Shown here one piece after another: positions 29,933 to 38,665 of a stretch of DNA of 64,000 bases. The notes beneath the pieces are model-generated. The model was not told the DNA's origin and did not search any database. It saw only the letters and a list, made by a program, of their open reading frames with translations. Position 1 is the first letter of the stretch. Every line of letters starts with the position of its first letter. Position numbers and translations under genes: made by a program. Source of the stretch: an uncultured Pelagibacteraceae bacterium (GTDB lineage Bacteria > Pseudomonadota > Alphaproteobacteria > Pelagibacterales > Pelagibacteraceae); the NCBI GenBank assembly GCA_902563555.1, contig CACEXM010000001.1, forward strand, positions 1-64,000, read 5' to 3'.

Positions 29933-30717
29933 TGTCAAATCAATATGAAGTTTTAGGAAAAGCTCCGGTAGCAGAAGACTTAAAAAAACTATCTCCAAAT
30001 AATATTCATCTTACTATTAAAAATATGAATGCTGGTTATGGTAAAATGGAAATTCTTCATAATTTCGATTTATTTGTCAGTAAAGCTCAATCCTTATGTC
30101 TGATTGGACCAAACGGAGCTGGTAAATCCACTATTCTTCACTCTATTTATGGGTTTACAAATATTTTTTCAGGGCAAATAGAAATAGATGGAAAAGAAAT
30201 CACAAATTTAACACCAGCTGAAAAATTGAAAACTGTTGGAATAGCATACATACTCCAGGATAATTCTGTCTTCCCAGATATGACTGTGGAGGAAAATTTA
30301 TTAATGGGTGGATTTATTAAAGAAAAAACAGAAGAGTCATACGCGGAAGCTGAGCGAATTTTTGAGAAATACGAAAGATTAAGAAACAGAAGAAACCAAC
30401 CTGCAAAAGTATTATCAGGTGGAGAAAGAAGATTGTTAGAAATTTCAAGAGCATTGGTAATGAAGCCATCAGTTTTATTAGTTGATGAACCATCAATTGG
30501 TTTGGAGCCAAGGTATATTGATATGGTATTTGAAATTTTAAGAGATCTCCAAGAGAATGAAAAAAAGACAATTATTTTAGTTGAACAAAATGCTAAAAAA
30601 GGACTCGAGTTCGCAGATATTGGTTACGTGCTAGTATCTGGTCAGACTGCAATTGCAGGTAAAGGGGATGATCTTTTAAATAATCCGGATGTTGGTCGCC
30701 TGTTTTTGGGTGGTTAA
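29932..30717 (+). CDS. HAAT-type ABC transporter ATPase (LivF-like)
   Basis: 261 residues. Walker A GPNGAGKST, signature LSGGERRLLEISRALV, Walker B VLLVDEPSIGLEP, and VEQNAKKGLEFAD in the switch region, typical of LivF. An extra N-terminal leader of about 25 residues (SNQYEVLGKAPVAED) precedes the fold. Its stop shares a base with the azlC start, so exporter genes follow without a break. Confidence 0.92.
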   Translation: MSNQYEVLGKAPVAEDLKKLSPNNIHLTIKNMNAGYGKMEILHNFDLFVSKAQSLCLIGPNGAGKSTILHSIYGFTNIFSGQIEIDGKEITNLTPAEKLKTVGIAYILQDNSVFPDMTVEENLLMGGFIKEKTEESYAEAERIFEKYERLRNRRNQPAKVLSGGERRLLEISRALVMKPSVLLVDEPSIGLEPRYIDMVFEILRDLQENEKKTIILVEQNAKKGLEFADIGYVLVSGQTAIAGKGDDLLNNPDVGRLFLGG

Positions 30718-31421
30718 TGATTAGTACAAAATATTTTTTAAAAGGCTTCAGTGCTATAAAAGGTGTTGGTAGTCCTGCCATAGCTTTAGGTGCAAGTTTT
30801 ATAGCTATAGGCGCACTATTAAAAAATTTAGGTTTCACAATTCAACAAAGTATTTTTTCAACTTTCCTCACATATGCTTTACCTGGCTCACTAGTGATGG
30901 CTGAGTCAATGTTAATTGGAGCATCTTTGATAAATATTTTTTTAGCCGTTTGGTTGGTTAATGCGAGATTATATCCAATGACTGTTGCGCTAATGCCGTT
31001 GTTGATGCATCAAGACCAGCCAAGATGGAAATATTATTTGTCCTGTCATTTTATAGCAGTTTCTTCCTGGCTGATAATGAAAGATAATTATGAAAATATA
31101 GAAAAAGAAAATAGAATTGATTTTTGGATTGGAATAGGAGTAGCAACTTGGTCTGTTGCGATATTCTCAACAATTGTTGGCTATGTAGCCTCTGATTTTT
31201 TTAACAAAGACATACTTATTGGTCTAGCAATTATAAATCCAATATATTTTATATGCATGATGGTTGGAGCTATGAAAACTTTTCAAATAAGTTTATCGGT
31301 TATTTTGGGTGCAACCCTTGGTCCTATTTTTTATTTTTTATCAGCTGAGTGGTGTATCTTGTTTGGTGGCTTCACTGCTGGAACTATAGCTTTTTTAATT
31401 GGAGAAAAAAATGGCAAGTAA
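30717..31421 (+). CDS. azlC: AzlC-family membrane protein (branched-chain amino-acid exporter subunit)
   Basis: 234 residues, five to six TM helices. The AzlC opening KGFSAIKGVGSPAIALGASFIAIGALLKNLGF and the NARLYPMTVALMPLL motif are characteristic. With AzlD it exports branched-chain amino acids and related compounds in studied bacteria. Here it sits in the same coupled run as an importer of the same compound class. Confidence 0.85.
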   Translation: MISTKYFLKGFSAIKGVGSPAIALGASFIAIGALLKNLGFTIQQSIFSTFLTYALPGSLVMAESMLIGASLINIFLAVWLVNARLYPMTVALMPLLMHQDQPRWKYYLSCHFIAVSSWLIMKDNYENIEKENRIDFWIGIGVATWSVAIFSTIVGYVASDFFNKDILIGLAIINPIYFICMMVGAMKTFQISLSVILGATLGPIFYFLSAEWCILFGGFTAGTIAFLIGEKNGK

Positions 31422-31734
31422 TATCTTAATTGTTATATTTGTCACATCTCTAGCCACGTATTTGTCAAGATTTTTAGGAGTTGTTAGTTCAGAAAAAATT
31501 AAAGAAACTTCAAAAATGTTCAGATGGTTTAATTGTCTTGCTTATTCAACTCTTGCTGCATTAATTGCTCGAATAGTTATTTTTCCATTAGGATCTTTAG
31601 CAGAAGTAGATTTATCAGTCAGAATTTTTGTGGTTTCTTTATGTATAATTATTTTCTTTTTAACTAAAAAAAATTTAGTTTACCCTACAATTTTCTCTGC
31701 TATCATACTATCTCTTATTACAAGTTTTGTATGA
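31411..31734 (+). CDS. azlD: AzlD-family small membrane protein
   Basis: 107 residues from ATG 31411, which has a good GGAG site; a TTG at 31399 is less likely. Four TM segments, with VTSLATYLSRFLGV near the start, as in AzlD. Partner of AzlC. Overlaps azlC by 11 nt and the glaH-like gene by 4 nt, so the three are translationally linked. Confidence 0.82.
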   Translation: MASNILIVIFVTSLATYLSRFLGVVSSEKIKETSKMFRWFNCLAYSTLAALIARIVIFPLGSLAEVDLSVRIFVVSLCIIIFFLTKKNLVYPTIFSAIILSLITSFV

Positions 31735-32645
31735 GCGAAAAGATTGATGGATTTCAAATAGAAAAACACGAACTATCATCTAGAATTGTCAATATCGACA
31801 TCGGCGATGAAGTTTTAAGTAAACTCATTTTTCCATTTAATAAGTTCGATATTACTGCTCTAGAATACAAACCTTTTACAAGATTCACTATTGCAAAAAG
31901 TTTAGACGACTTGAGTGACAATAAATTATCAAAATTTTTAAATGAAATTTTAAAAGATCGAAATACAGGATGTTTTATTATTAAACCTCAAAATTTAAAT
32001 TCAAAAATTGATGATAATTTTTTAGTTAAATTGTCAACTGCCATCTCTCATTTAGTAGGTATACCTAATTACGATGCTATGGCTGGTAAATATTATGCAA
32101 GATTTCATGTAAAGCACGTCGATAAAAGCGACTCTTATTTAAGGAAAGCGTATACAAACATGGATCTTCATACAGATGGCACTTACGTAAAAGAGAAAAC
32201 TGATTGGTTATTAATGTCAAAATTAGAGGAAAGAAATGCAGAAGGTGGTGAAACTGCCATGTTGCATCTCGATGATTGGGAACATTGTGATGAATTGTTT
32301 AATGATCCAACAGGACAGGAAAATTTTCTTTGGGGATCACCAAAAAGTAAAAATATAGACTATAAAGTTGAACATCCTATATTTTCAACAGATCAAAACG
32401 GTAGAGCTCAAATTTCTTATATAGATCAGTTTCCAGAACCAAAAAATATGAAACAAGGTATTTTTTTACAAAAGTTATCTGACAACTTAGAAGAGAGTAA
32501 AAATAAGATAATCACAAAACTTCCAGTAGGATCTTCAATTGTAGCAAACAACTATTTTTGGCTTCATGGACGAAGACCTTTTAAAGAAAATAAAGATTTA
32601 AGTAGAGAATTATTGAGAATAAGGGGTTCTTTTTTTATTAATTAA
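31731..32645 (+). CDS. glaH: Glutarate 2-hydroxylase GlaH (CsiD family), Fe(II)/2-oxoglutarate dioxygenase
   Basis: Hydroxylates glutarate to L-2-hydroxyglutarate with O2 and 2-oxoglutarate in lysine/glutarate catabolism. 304 residues, close to E. coli GlaH, which I recognise along most of its length: ALEYKPFTRF (44-53), FDAMSG-like YDAMAGKYYARFHVKHVD (114-131), then DLHTDGTYV with Fe ligands H147 and D149, and WLHGRRPF with H279. LRIRGSFF near the end holds the 2-oxoglutarate-binding Arg. ATGA overlap with azlD puts it in the transporter operon. No L-2-hydroxyglutarate oxidase of LhgO type is in the window. Confidence 0.85.
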   Translation: MSEKIDGFQIEKHELSSRIVNIDIGDEVLSKLIFPFNKFDITALEYKPFTRFTIAKSLDDLSDNKLSKFLNEILKDRNTGCFIIKPQNLNSKIDDNFLVKLSTAISHLVGIPNYDAMAGKYYARFHVKHVDKSDSYLRKAYTNMDLHTDGTYVKEKTDWLLMSKLEERNAEGGETAMLHLDDWEHCDELFNDPTGQENFLWGSPKSKNIDYKVEHPIFSTDQNGRAQISYIDQFPEPKNMKQGIFLQKLSDNLEESKNKIITKLPVGSSIVANNYFWLHGRRPFKENKDLSRELLRIRGSFFIN

Positions 32646-32675
32646 TATAAACAATTCTTTATAAGTATTTAAATT

Positions 32676-33443
32676 ATGAAATTAGGTTTTATTGGAACGG
32701 GTAAAATTACATCATCAGTTATAACTGGTATTTGTAATTCATCTTTGAAATATAACAGGATATTTGTTTCTTCACGGAATAATAAAATCTCCAAAAATCT
32801 CAAAAAAAGATTTAAAAAAATTTCTATCGAAAAAAATAATCAAAAAATAATTGATAGTTGCAGTTGGATATTTCTAGCTGTCACACCAACTGTAGGTAAA
32901 AAAATATTAAAGGATCTTAAATTTAGATCAAATCAAACTGTAATAAGTTTTATTTCAACAATCACGATACCACAATTGAAAAAAATAATAAAAGTTAAAT
33001 CAGACATTGTAAGAGCGATACCGTTACCTCCAATTTCATTAAAAAAAGGACCAGTTCCGATTTGTCCTCCAAATAAAAAAGTAAAAAGTTTTTTTGATAA
33101 ACTTGGCTCAACTGTAGAGATTAAAAATGAAAAGTTATCAATTAATTTTTGGTCAACATCAGGGATGATGGCTGCTTATTATGAAATTTTAAAGATCATG
33201 AGTGATTGGTTGGTAAAAAAAGGAGTAAAGAGACAAGATGCACAGAAATATATTACTTCTCTATTTGTAGCTTTGTCTGAAGATGCAGTTGTAAACTCAA
33301 AGAAGGAACTCAAATATTTAGTAAAAGAGTCTCAAACCCCTAAAGGATTAAATGAGCAAGGTCTTAAACTTATGAGAAGTAAAGGTGTTTATAATTCAGT
33401 TGTAAAAACTTTGAATGATATACACAAAAGACTAAGCAAATAA
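32676..33443 (+). CDS. Pyrroline-5-carboxylate-reductase-like protein (ProC family)
   Basis: 255 residues. NAD(P) motif KLGFIGTGKITSSVITGI at the start, then RAIPLPPISLKKGPVPI and a C-terminal dimerisation domain. Family members reduce pyrroline-5-carboxylate to proline or related cyclic imines. It is more diverged and very Lys-rich compared with housekeeping ProC, so a different imine substrate is possible. 30 nt after glaH and 3 nt before the next ABC ATPase. Confidence 0.72.
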   Translation: MKLGFIGTGKITSSVITGICNSSLKYNRIFVSSRNNKISKNLKKRFKKISIEKNNQKIIDSCSWIFLAVTPTVGKKILKDLKFRSNQTVISFISTITIPQLKKIIKVKSDIVRAIPLPPISLKKGPVPICPPNKKVKSFFDKLGSTVEIKNEKLSINFWSTSGMMAAYYEILKIMSDWLVKKGVKRQDAQKYITSLFVALSEDAVVNSKKELKYLVKESQTPKGLNEQGLKLMRSKGVYNSVVKTLNDIHKRLSK

Positions 33444-33446
33444 TTA

Positions 33447-34232
33447 ATGTCACAAAATATTTTAGAAATTAATAATTTGTCAAAATATTTTGGAGGACTA
33501 GCGGCAGTATCGGAATGTTCTCTTAAAGTTAAAAAGGGAACTATTACAGGTATTATTGGACCGAATGGTTCTGGCAAAACCACTTTATTTAACCTTATTG
33601 CTGGAAATTTAAAATCCTCTGCTGGCAGTGTGATTTTTAATAATGAAAATATTACTGATGTTCCTTCCTATGAATTATTTTCAAAAGGATTGCTAAGAAC
33701 TTTTCAAATAGCTCATGAATTTACAAATTTATCTGTTTTAGAAAACTTAATGATGGTTCCAGGGAATCAATCTGGAGAAAAATTGGTTAATGCCTTGTTA
33801 AAACCCTCATTAGTTGCAAAAGAAGAAAGTCAAATTAAAGAAAAGGCTATGGAAGTTATTAATTTTCTTAATCTTAGCCATTTAAAAAATGAGTTGGCGG
33901 GAAATTTATCTGGGGGACAAAAAAAATTGTTAGAATTAGGTCGAACAATGATGGTTGATGCAAAATTAGTATTGTTAGATGAGGTAGGTGCTGGTGTAAA
34001 TAGAACTTTACTAAAGGATCTTGGAACAGCTATTGAAAAACTTAATAAAGAAAAAGGTTACACTTTTTGTATGATCGAACATGACATGGATTTTATAGGA
34101 AGATTATGTAATCCAGTGATCGTAATGGCAGAAGGTTCAGTTCTTTTCGAAGGTTCAGTTGAGGATGCAAAAAAAGATGAAAAAGTTATTGAAAGTTATT
34201 TAGGTAGAGGCTCAAAATTAAAGGATAATTAA
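33447..34232 (+). CDS. HAAT-type ABC transporter ATPase, second system (LivG-like)
   Basis: 261 residues. Walker A GPNGSGKTT near 38-46, signature LSGGQKKLLELGRTMM, Walker B LVLLDEVGAGV (Glu-Val instead of Glu-Pro), switch IEHDMDFIGR. First gene of a second importer block ordered ATPase-ATPase-permease-permease, unlike the first system. Stop abuts the next start. Confidence 0.9.
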   Translation: MSQNILEINNLSKYFGGLAAVSECSLKVKKGTITGIIGPNGSGKTTLFNLIAGNLKSSAGSVIFNNENITDVPSYELFSKGLLRTFQIAHEFTNLSVLENLMMVPGNQSGEKLVNALLKPSLVAKEESQIKEKAMEVINFLNLSHLKNELAGNLSGGQKKLLELGRTMMVDAKLVLLDEVGAGVNRTLLKDLGTAIEKLNKEKGYTFCMIEHDMDFIGRLCNPVIVMAEGSVLFEGSVEDAKKDEKVIESYLGRGSKLKDN

Positions 34233-34940
34233 ATGGCATTTTTTGAAGGGAATAACATGACCGGTGGATATGGAAATGGCCCAGACATAATTAATTCATG
34301 TTCAGTAAATGTTGAAAGAGGAGAAATAGTATCGATCCTTGGACCTAACGGAGCTGGAAAATCTACCGCGATGAAAGCAATGTTAGGCTTGTTAAATTTA
34401 AAATCTGGTTCAGTAATTATCAATGGTAAAGATATTTCAAAACTTTCTCCACAAGACAGAGTAAAGGAAGGCATCTCATTCGTTCCTCAAACAAAAAATG
34501 TTTTTGCAGGTATGACAGTGGAGGAAAATTTAGAGATGGGTGCTTTCTTAATAAACGCCGAATTTAAAGAGACTATTAATGAAATCTTTGACTTATTTCC
34601 AATTCTAAAAGAAAAAAAAAATCAATTAGTTGGGGAGTTATCTGGAGGACAAAGACAACAAGTTGCATTAGGTAGAGCACTTATGATCAAGCCCTCTGTA
34701 TTAATGTTGGATGAACCAACTGCTGGCGTATCACCTATTGTGATGGATGAATTATTTGATCATATCGTAAAAGTAAAAAGAACGAACGTAGCAATTTTAA
34801 TGGTTGAGCAAAATGCAAAGCAAGCATTAAATATTTCTGATAGAGGTTATGTTTTGGTGACTGGGGAGAACCGGCACTCTGGAACTGGAAAAGAACTACT
34901 AGAAGACCCAAGAGTAAGAAGCTCATTTCTAGGCGGTTAA
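34233..34940 (+). CDS. HAAT-type ABC transporter ATPase, second system (LivF-like)
   Basis: 235 residues. Walker A GPNGAGKST, signature LSGGQRQQVALGRALM, Walker B VLMLDEPTAGVSP, and VEQNAKQALNISDRGYVL. Family-typical length, without the leader seen in the first system's LivF. Separated from its neighbours by 0 and 1 nt. Confidence 0.92.
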   Translation: MAFFEGNNMTGGYGNGPDIINSCSVNVERGEIVSILGPNGAGKSTAMKAMLGLLNLKSGSVIINGKDISKLSPQDRVKEGISFVPQTKNVFAGMTVEENLEMGAFLINAEFKETINEIFDLFPILKEKKNQLVGELSGGQRQQVALGRALMIKPSVLMLDEPTAGVSPIVMDELFDHIVKVKRTNVAILMVEQNAKQALNISDRGYVLVTGENRHSGTGKELLEDPRVRSSFLGG

Positions 34941-34941
34941 T

Positions 34942-35952
34942 ATGGACTTTGTAAATGCAATTATACTTTTATTAAATTACATTTTTGTTCCAGCTTTAGC
35001 ATACGGATCTCAACTGGCACTTGGTGCAATATTTGTAACATTGATTTACGGAATTTTACGGTTTGCGAACTTTGCTACAGGGGACATGATGTCTTTTGGG
35101 ACAATGTTTGTGATTTTATTCACTTTCTATTTTCAGTCTATTGGAATTAGTTTTGGGGTTTTACCTACAGCCCTTCTAGCAATTCCTTTTGGTATTATTT
35201 TTATGGTTGGCTACATGTTGATAATAGATAAATTAGTTTTTAAATATTACCGAATAAACAAAAGTCCCCCTGTGCAATTAGCGATGGTAAGTATTGGCGT
35301 GATGTTTGTTACTCAGGCAGTGGTTCGTATAATTATTGGCCCTTCAGATAGAAGATTTTTTGATGGAGAAAAATTTTTAATTAAAGCTGGTGAATTTAAA
35401 GAAATGACAGGATTAAACGAGGGTCTTGCAATAAAATCTACTCAAGTTATTACGATTATTGTTACGTTGATTTTAGTTTCAACTTTGTTTTGGTTTTTAA
35501 ATAAAACTAAGACTGGAAAAAGTATGAGAGCATACTCTGATAACGAGGATTTAGCATTATTATCAGGTATCGATCCCAAAAAAATTGTCATGATAACTTG
35601 GGTCATAGCAGGCATTCTTGCAACAATTGGTGGTGCTTTATATGGTTTAGATAAAAGCTTTAAACCATTCACCTACTTTAATAATATGCTACCAATATTT
35701 GCAGCGGCTATAGTGGGCGGCATTGGTAATCCATTTGGAGCCTTTCTCGGTGGATATGTAATTGCCTTCTCTGAAATATTGTTAACTTACGCTTATAGAA
35801 AATTTTTCATGTATGTTTTACCTGAAAGTATGGAGCCAGATGGTCTAATTCAATTACTCTCTACAGATTATAAATTTGCAGTATCTTTTTCAATCTTAGT
35901 CATCGTCTTACTTTATCGTCCATCAGGTATATTTAAAGGGAAGGTGTTGTGA
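34942..35952 (+). CDS. HAAT-type ABC transporter permease, second system (LivH-like)
   Basis: 336 residues, about eight TM helices. FVTLIYGILRFANFATGDMMSFGTMFVI is the LivH-type opening; GKSMRAYSDNEDLALLSGIDPKKI is the ATPase-coupling loop. Longer than typical LivH because of extended loops near 140-165 and 290-310. Overlaps the next permease gene by 4 nt. Confidence 0.9.
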   Translation: MDFVNAIILLLNYIFVPALAYGSQLALGAIFVTLIYGILRFANFATGDMMSFGTMFVILFTFYFQSIGISFGVLPTALLAIPFGIIFMVGYMLIIDKLVFKYYRINKSPPVQLAMVSIGVMFVTQAVVRIIIGPSDRRFFDGEKFLIKAGEFKEMTGLNEGLAIKSTQVITIIVTLILVSTLFWFLNKTKTGKSMRAYSDNEDLALLSGIDPKKIVMITWVIAGILATIGGALYGLDKSFKPFTYFNNMLPIFAAAIVGGIGNPFGAFLGGYVIAFSEILLTYAYRKFFMYVLPESMEPDGLIQLLSTDYKFAVSFSILVIVLLYRPSGIFKGKVL

Positions 35953-37319
35953 GAAAAAATTTAAATGTAATTGCTGCGTACAGTATAATGATGGGGCTGA
36001 TTATCCTTGTTGGTATATTCCAGTCTTGGAACATAGCTTTATCAATATTTAATCTTTGTCTAATTTCAGCAGTAATGACAATTGGTGCCAACATTCAATG
36101 GGGTTATGCTGGTCTTATTAACTTTGGGATAATGGGTTTTACAGCTTTAGGTGGTTTAGCAGCTGTTTTAATCTCAGTAGATCCTGTTCAAGAAGCATGG
36201 AGTGTAGGTGGATTTAATATTTTATTCAGTCTTTTTCTTATAACAGCAATGGTATTAGCTGTCAGGTATATTTTAAAAAATTATAAGAAATCAAAAAACA
36301 GAACTTACATAGTAGCTGCAATTATAATTTTAGGAATTATAATCATAAGATTTATTTCTGAACCAGGAATTGAAGCTATTGAGGGAGTTAATCCTGCAAA
36401 AACTGGTTTTCTTGGTGGATTAGGTCTTCCAATTATTTTTTCTTGGGTTGTTGGAGCTTTTTTTGCAGGTGGATTAGCTTTTGTTATAGGAAAAGTTGCC
36501 TTAGGTTTAAGAGCTGATTATCTTGCTATAGCAACTTTACTAATATCAGAAATTGTTATTGCAATTATAAAACACGAAGATTGGTTAACAAGAGGTGTTA
36601 AAAATGTAATTGGATTAAAAAGACCTGCACCTTATGAGGTAAATTTGCAACAAACAGAATGGTTTATAAGTCTTGTTGAAAAATTTAACTCAAGTAAATT
36701 AAATCTAATTACTGATTTAACAGAAAGACAAGCTACACTAAATCAACTTGTAATCGAGGGATCATCAGTTTTTGTAAAACTTTGTTACTCTGGATTATTT
36801 TTAGTTGTAGTAATTATTTTATTAATCTTAACTCAAAAAGCTCTTTATTCTCCTTGGGGAAGAATGATGAGAGCAATTAGAGATAACGAGGAAGCAGCTA
36901 ATGCAATGGGCAAAAATGTAGTTAAACAACACCTTTTAATTTTTGTTTTAGGTTCAGCCATTGTTGGTATTGCGGGTGCCATGTTAGTTACTCAAGATGG
37001 CTTGTTTACCCCAGGAAGTTATAGACCTTTGAGATATACTTTTTTAATTTGGGTAATGGTTATTATTGGTGGAAGTGGAAATAACTTCGGTGCAATTCTT
37101 GGAGGTTTTGTTGTTTGGTTCTTATGGATTGAGGCTGCACCAATTGGTCTTTACTTAGTAAATTTAACTACTGCTGGATTAGATGATACACACTTTTTAA
37201 AAGTACACTTAATTGAAAGTGTTCCATATTTTAGATTTTTAATGATGGGAGTAGGTCTCTTGGTCATAATGAGATATAGACCAAAAGGTATACTTCCTGA
37301 AAAAATAGAAATAAAATAA
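35949..37319 (+). CDS. HAAT-type ABC transporter permease, second system (LivM-like, enlarged)
   Basis: 456 residues, about 100 more than usual LivM. Core pieces NIQWGYAGLINFGIMGFTALGG, LGLRADYLAIATLLISEIV and GRMMRAIRDNEEAANAMGKNV are intact. The extra length lies in two inserts: a TM-containing part at about 95-155 and a hydrophilic loop at about 215-275 (PAPYEVNLQQTEWF onward). GTG is the start codon. Ends the 13-gene same-strand run. Confidence 0.88.
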   Translation: MRKNLNVIAAYSIMMGLIILVGIFQSWNIALSIFNLCLISAVMTIGANIQWGYAGLINFGIMGFTALGGLAAVLISVDPVQEAWSVGGFNILFSLFLITAMVLAVRYILKNYKKSKNRTYIVAAIIILGIIIIRFISEPGIEAIEGVNPAKTGFLGGLGLPIIFSWVVGAFFAGGLAFVIGKVALGLRADYLAIATLLISEIVIAIIKHEDWLTRGVKNVIGLKRPAPYEVNLQQTEWFISLVEKFNSSKLNLITDLTERQATLNQLVIEGSSVFVKLCYSGLFLVVVIILLILTQKALYSPWGRMMRAIRDNEEAANAMGKNVVKQHLLIFVLGSAIVGIAGAMLVTQDGLFTPGSYRPLRYTFLIWVMVIIGGSGNNFGAILGGFVVWFLWIEAAPIGLYLVNLTTAGLDDTHFLKVHLIESVPYFRFLMMGVGLLVIMRYRPKGILPEKIEIK

Positions 37320-37323
37320 GATT

Positions 37324-37395
37324 ATGAAATATATTATTACAGGTGCTGCATTGGCTTGGGCTTTATATATGGCTGATAAATACTTATTTTTTTAA
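37324..37395 (+). CDS. Possible 23-residue hydrophobic micropeptide
   Basis: ATG 37324 to TAA 37395 encodes MKYIITGAALAWALYMADKYLFF, a single short membrane segment, four nt after the livM-like stop. Position and composition suggest a small transporter accessory peptide, but a frame this short can arise by chance; no clear ribosome site precedes it. Confidence 0.3.
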   Translation: MKYIITGAALAWALYMADKYLFF

Positions 37396-37431
37396 AGTTC
37401 AGCTATTTTTAGAGAGCATTGATTAAATGTT

Positions 37432-37725
37432 TTAACTACATTGATTTTTGTACTTTTTTGATAATTTAATATACTTACCTGACGGTTTATTATATTTTTT
37501 TTGATAATTTATTTCTTTTTCATCCATAGCATTTATCATTTTTGTCATATAGCATTCACAAAATTTTAAATATTGTTTTGTTGATAATCCACTAGCTGTA
37601 AATTGTTGCATATCTTGTTGACAATATCTAATAGCGTAATTCAATTGATTTTCATTCGAACCTGCTTTTGAAGAAATCAAAATAAGAAATAATAATATCA
37701 ATAGTGTTCTTAGGGTGACAATCAC
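37432..37725 (-). CDS. Small secreted Cys-containing protein of unknown function
   Basis: About 98 residues if it begins at GTG 37725, which starts a signal-peptide-like stretch (TLRTLLILLFLILISSKAGS). A longer frame begins at 37809 but would overlap the divergent gene at 37751. The mature part has four cysteines (YCQQD, FCECY, QCS) and many Lys/Tyr. Family not recognised; start uncertain. Confidence 0.5.
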   Translation of the reverse strand: MIVTLRTLLILLFLILISSKAGSNENQLNYAIRYCQQDMQQFTASGLSTKQYLKFCECYMTKMINAMDEKEINYQKKYNKPSGKYIKLSKKYKNQCS

Positions 37726-37750
37726 AACTAAATAATATATCCTAAATTTA

Positions 37751-38221
37751 ATGAGTTCAATACTTGGATGGTTAGCTGGGGGTGTTGGAGTAATTTTTTT
37801 TCTACTCATTGGATTAGTTCAAATATTTGTAGGTTATTTAGGTATCGAATATCATCTTGGAGGTGGGTGGGCCATTGGTCTAGTAATAGCCTCAATTTTT
37901 TTTAGAATTACTTTTCCTTTAACAATAGGAACTTTTTTTGGAGCCCTTGATGTTCTTGGATGGCCTTGGTATGGGGCATTAGTTCTAACTTTACCTGGTT
38001 TATTATTAATGGTTCCAGGTGCAATGGCGATAGGTGTAGCTGGATTAGTTTCAATGTTTAAAGGAGCAAATCAAAATAATTATGAGAGAGAAACAAATTA
38101 TAGTTATCAAGATGAAGATCCAATCAACGTAACACCAAAAAAAACTCAAAAAACAAAAGTAAAAAAAATTACCCAAAAGAAAAAAACAAAAGTTATAAAA
38201 AAAAAGAGAAAATCAAAATAG
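37751..38221 (+). CDS. Small multi-TM membrane protein with basic tail
   Basis: 156 residues with three to four TM segments (about 8-30, 38-58, 70-105), Gly-rich, then a C-terminal tail (about 120-156) made almost wholly of Lys/Thr, with PKKTQKTKVKK-type repeats. The tail would be cytoplasmic and could bind RNA, DNA or anionic lipid. Function unknown. Divergent from the small secreted protein gene. Confidence 0.65.
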   Translation: MSSILGWLAGGVGVIFFLLIGLVQIFVGYLGIEYHLGGGWAIGLVIASIFFRITFPLTIGTFFGALDVLGWPWYGALVLTLPGLLLMVPGAMAIGVAGLVSMFKGANQNNYERETNYSYQDEDPINVTPKKTQKTKVKKITQKKKTKVIKKKRKSK

Positions 38222-38233
38222 AGTAAAATAATA

Positions 38234-38608
38234 ATGGTTTATCTATCAGAATTTGGAAATGGAATTCTAATAGGATTATTTTTCATGGCTAAGTTTGGTT
38301 TAGTAAATTTATGGTTAAACTATATTGAAGAGGAAGCAATAAAAGAAAGAGAAAAATTTTCTAAAAATAAAATTACACTTAATGCGCTAAAAAGATGCTT
38401 TGTTTTATCTATTATATTAACAGGTATTTTTTATTCTGCAGATGGAAGTTATTGTGTGGGACAAGATATGTATGGCTGTTATGAATATGAATATGATGAA
38501 GATTTTGTCCCTAGAACTACCAATCAAGCGTTTGAATATTTTGGTATCATCCTAACTGTGTCAGTTATCGCAAGCTATTATCGTTTGTCAAAAAGATTTT
38601 TAATATAG
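38234..38608 (+). CDS. Small membrane protein of unknown function
   Basis: 124 residues. Hydrophobic segments at about 7-30, 52-70 and 98-116; between the last two is an acidic, Tyr-rich stretch with two cysteines (YCVGQDMYGCYEYEYDED). Not recognised. It follows the previous membrane protein by 12 nt and probably shares its transcript. Confidence 0.55.
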   Translation: MVYLSEFGNGILIGLFFMAKFGLVNLWLNYIEEEAIKEREKFSKNKITLNALKRCFVLSIILTGIFYSADGSYCVGQDMYGCYEYEYDEDFVPRTTNQAFEYFGIILTVSVIASYYRLSKRFLI

Positions 38609-38665
38609 ATTAATTTATATACTAGTGATTTTTTGAAGTACCAGAAAATCAATATTTGTTTTTTT

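Noticed and set aside
31731-32645. Generic TauD-type dioxygenase or gamma-butyrobetaine hydroxylase
   Set aside because: Similarity to GlaH/CsiD is seen along most of the length, including the YYARFHVKHVD segment, so the narrower call is better.
35442-35672. Minus-strand frames inside transporter and enzyme genes (many, 60-150 residues)
   Set aside because: They lie opposite well-supported genes, lack motifs and ribosome sites, and reflect codon bias in AT-rich DNA.
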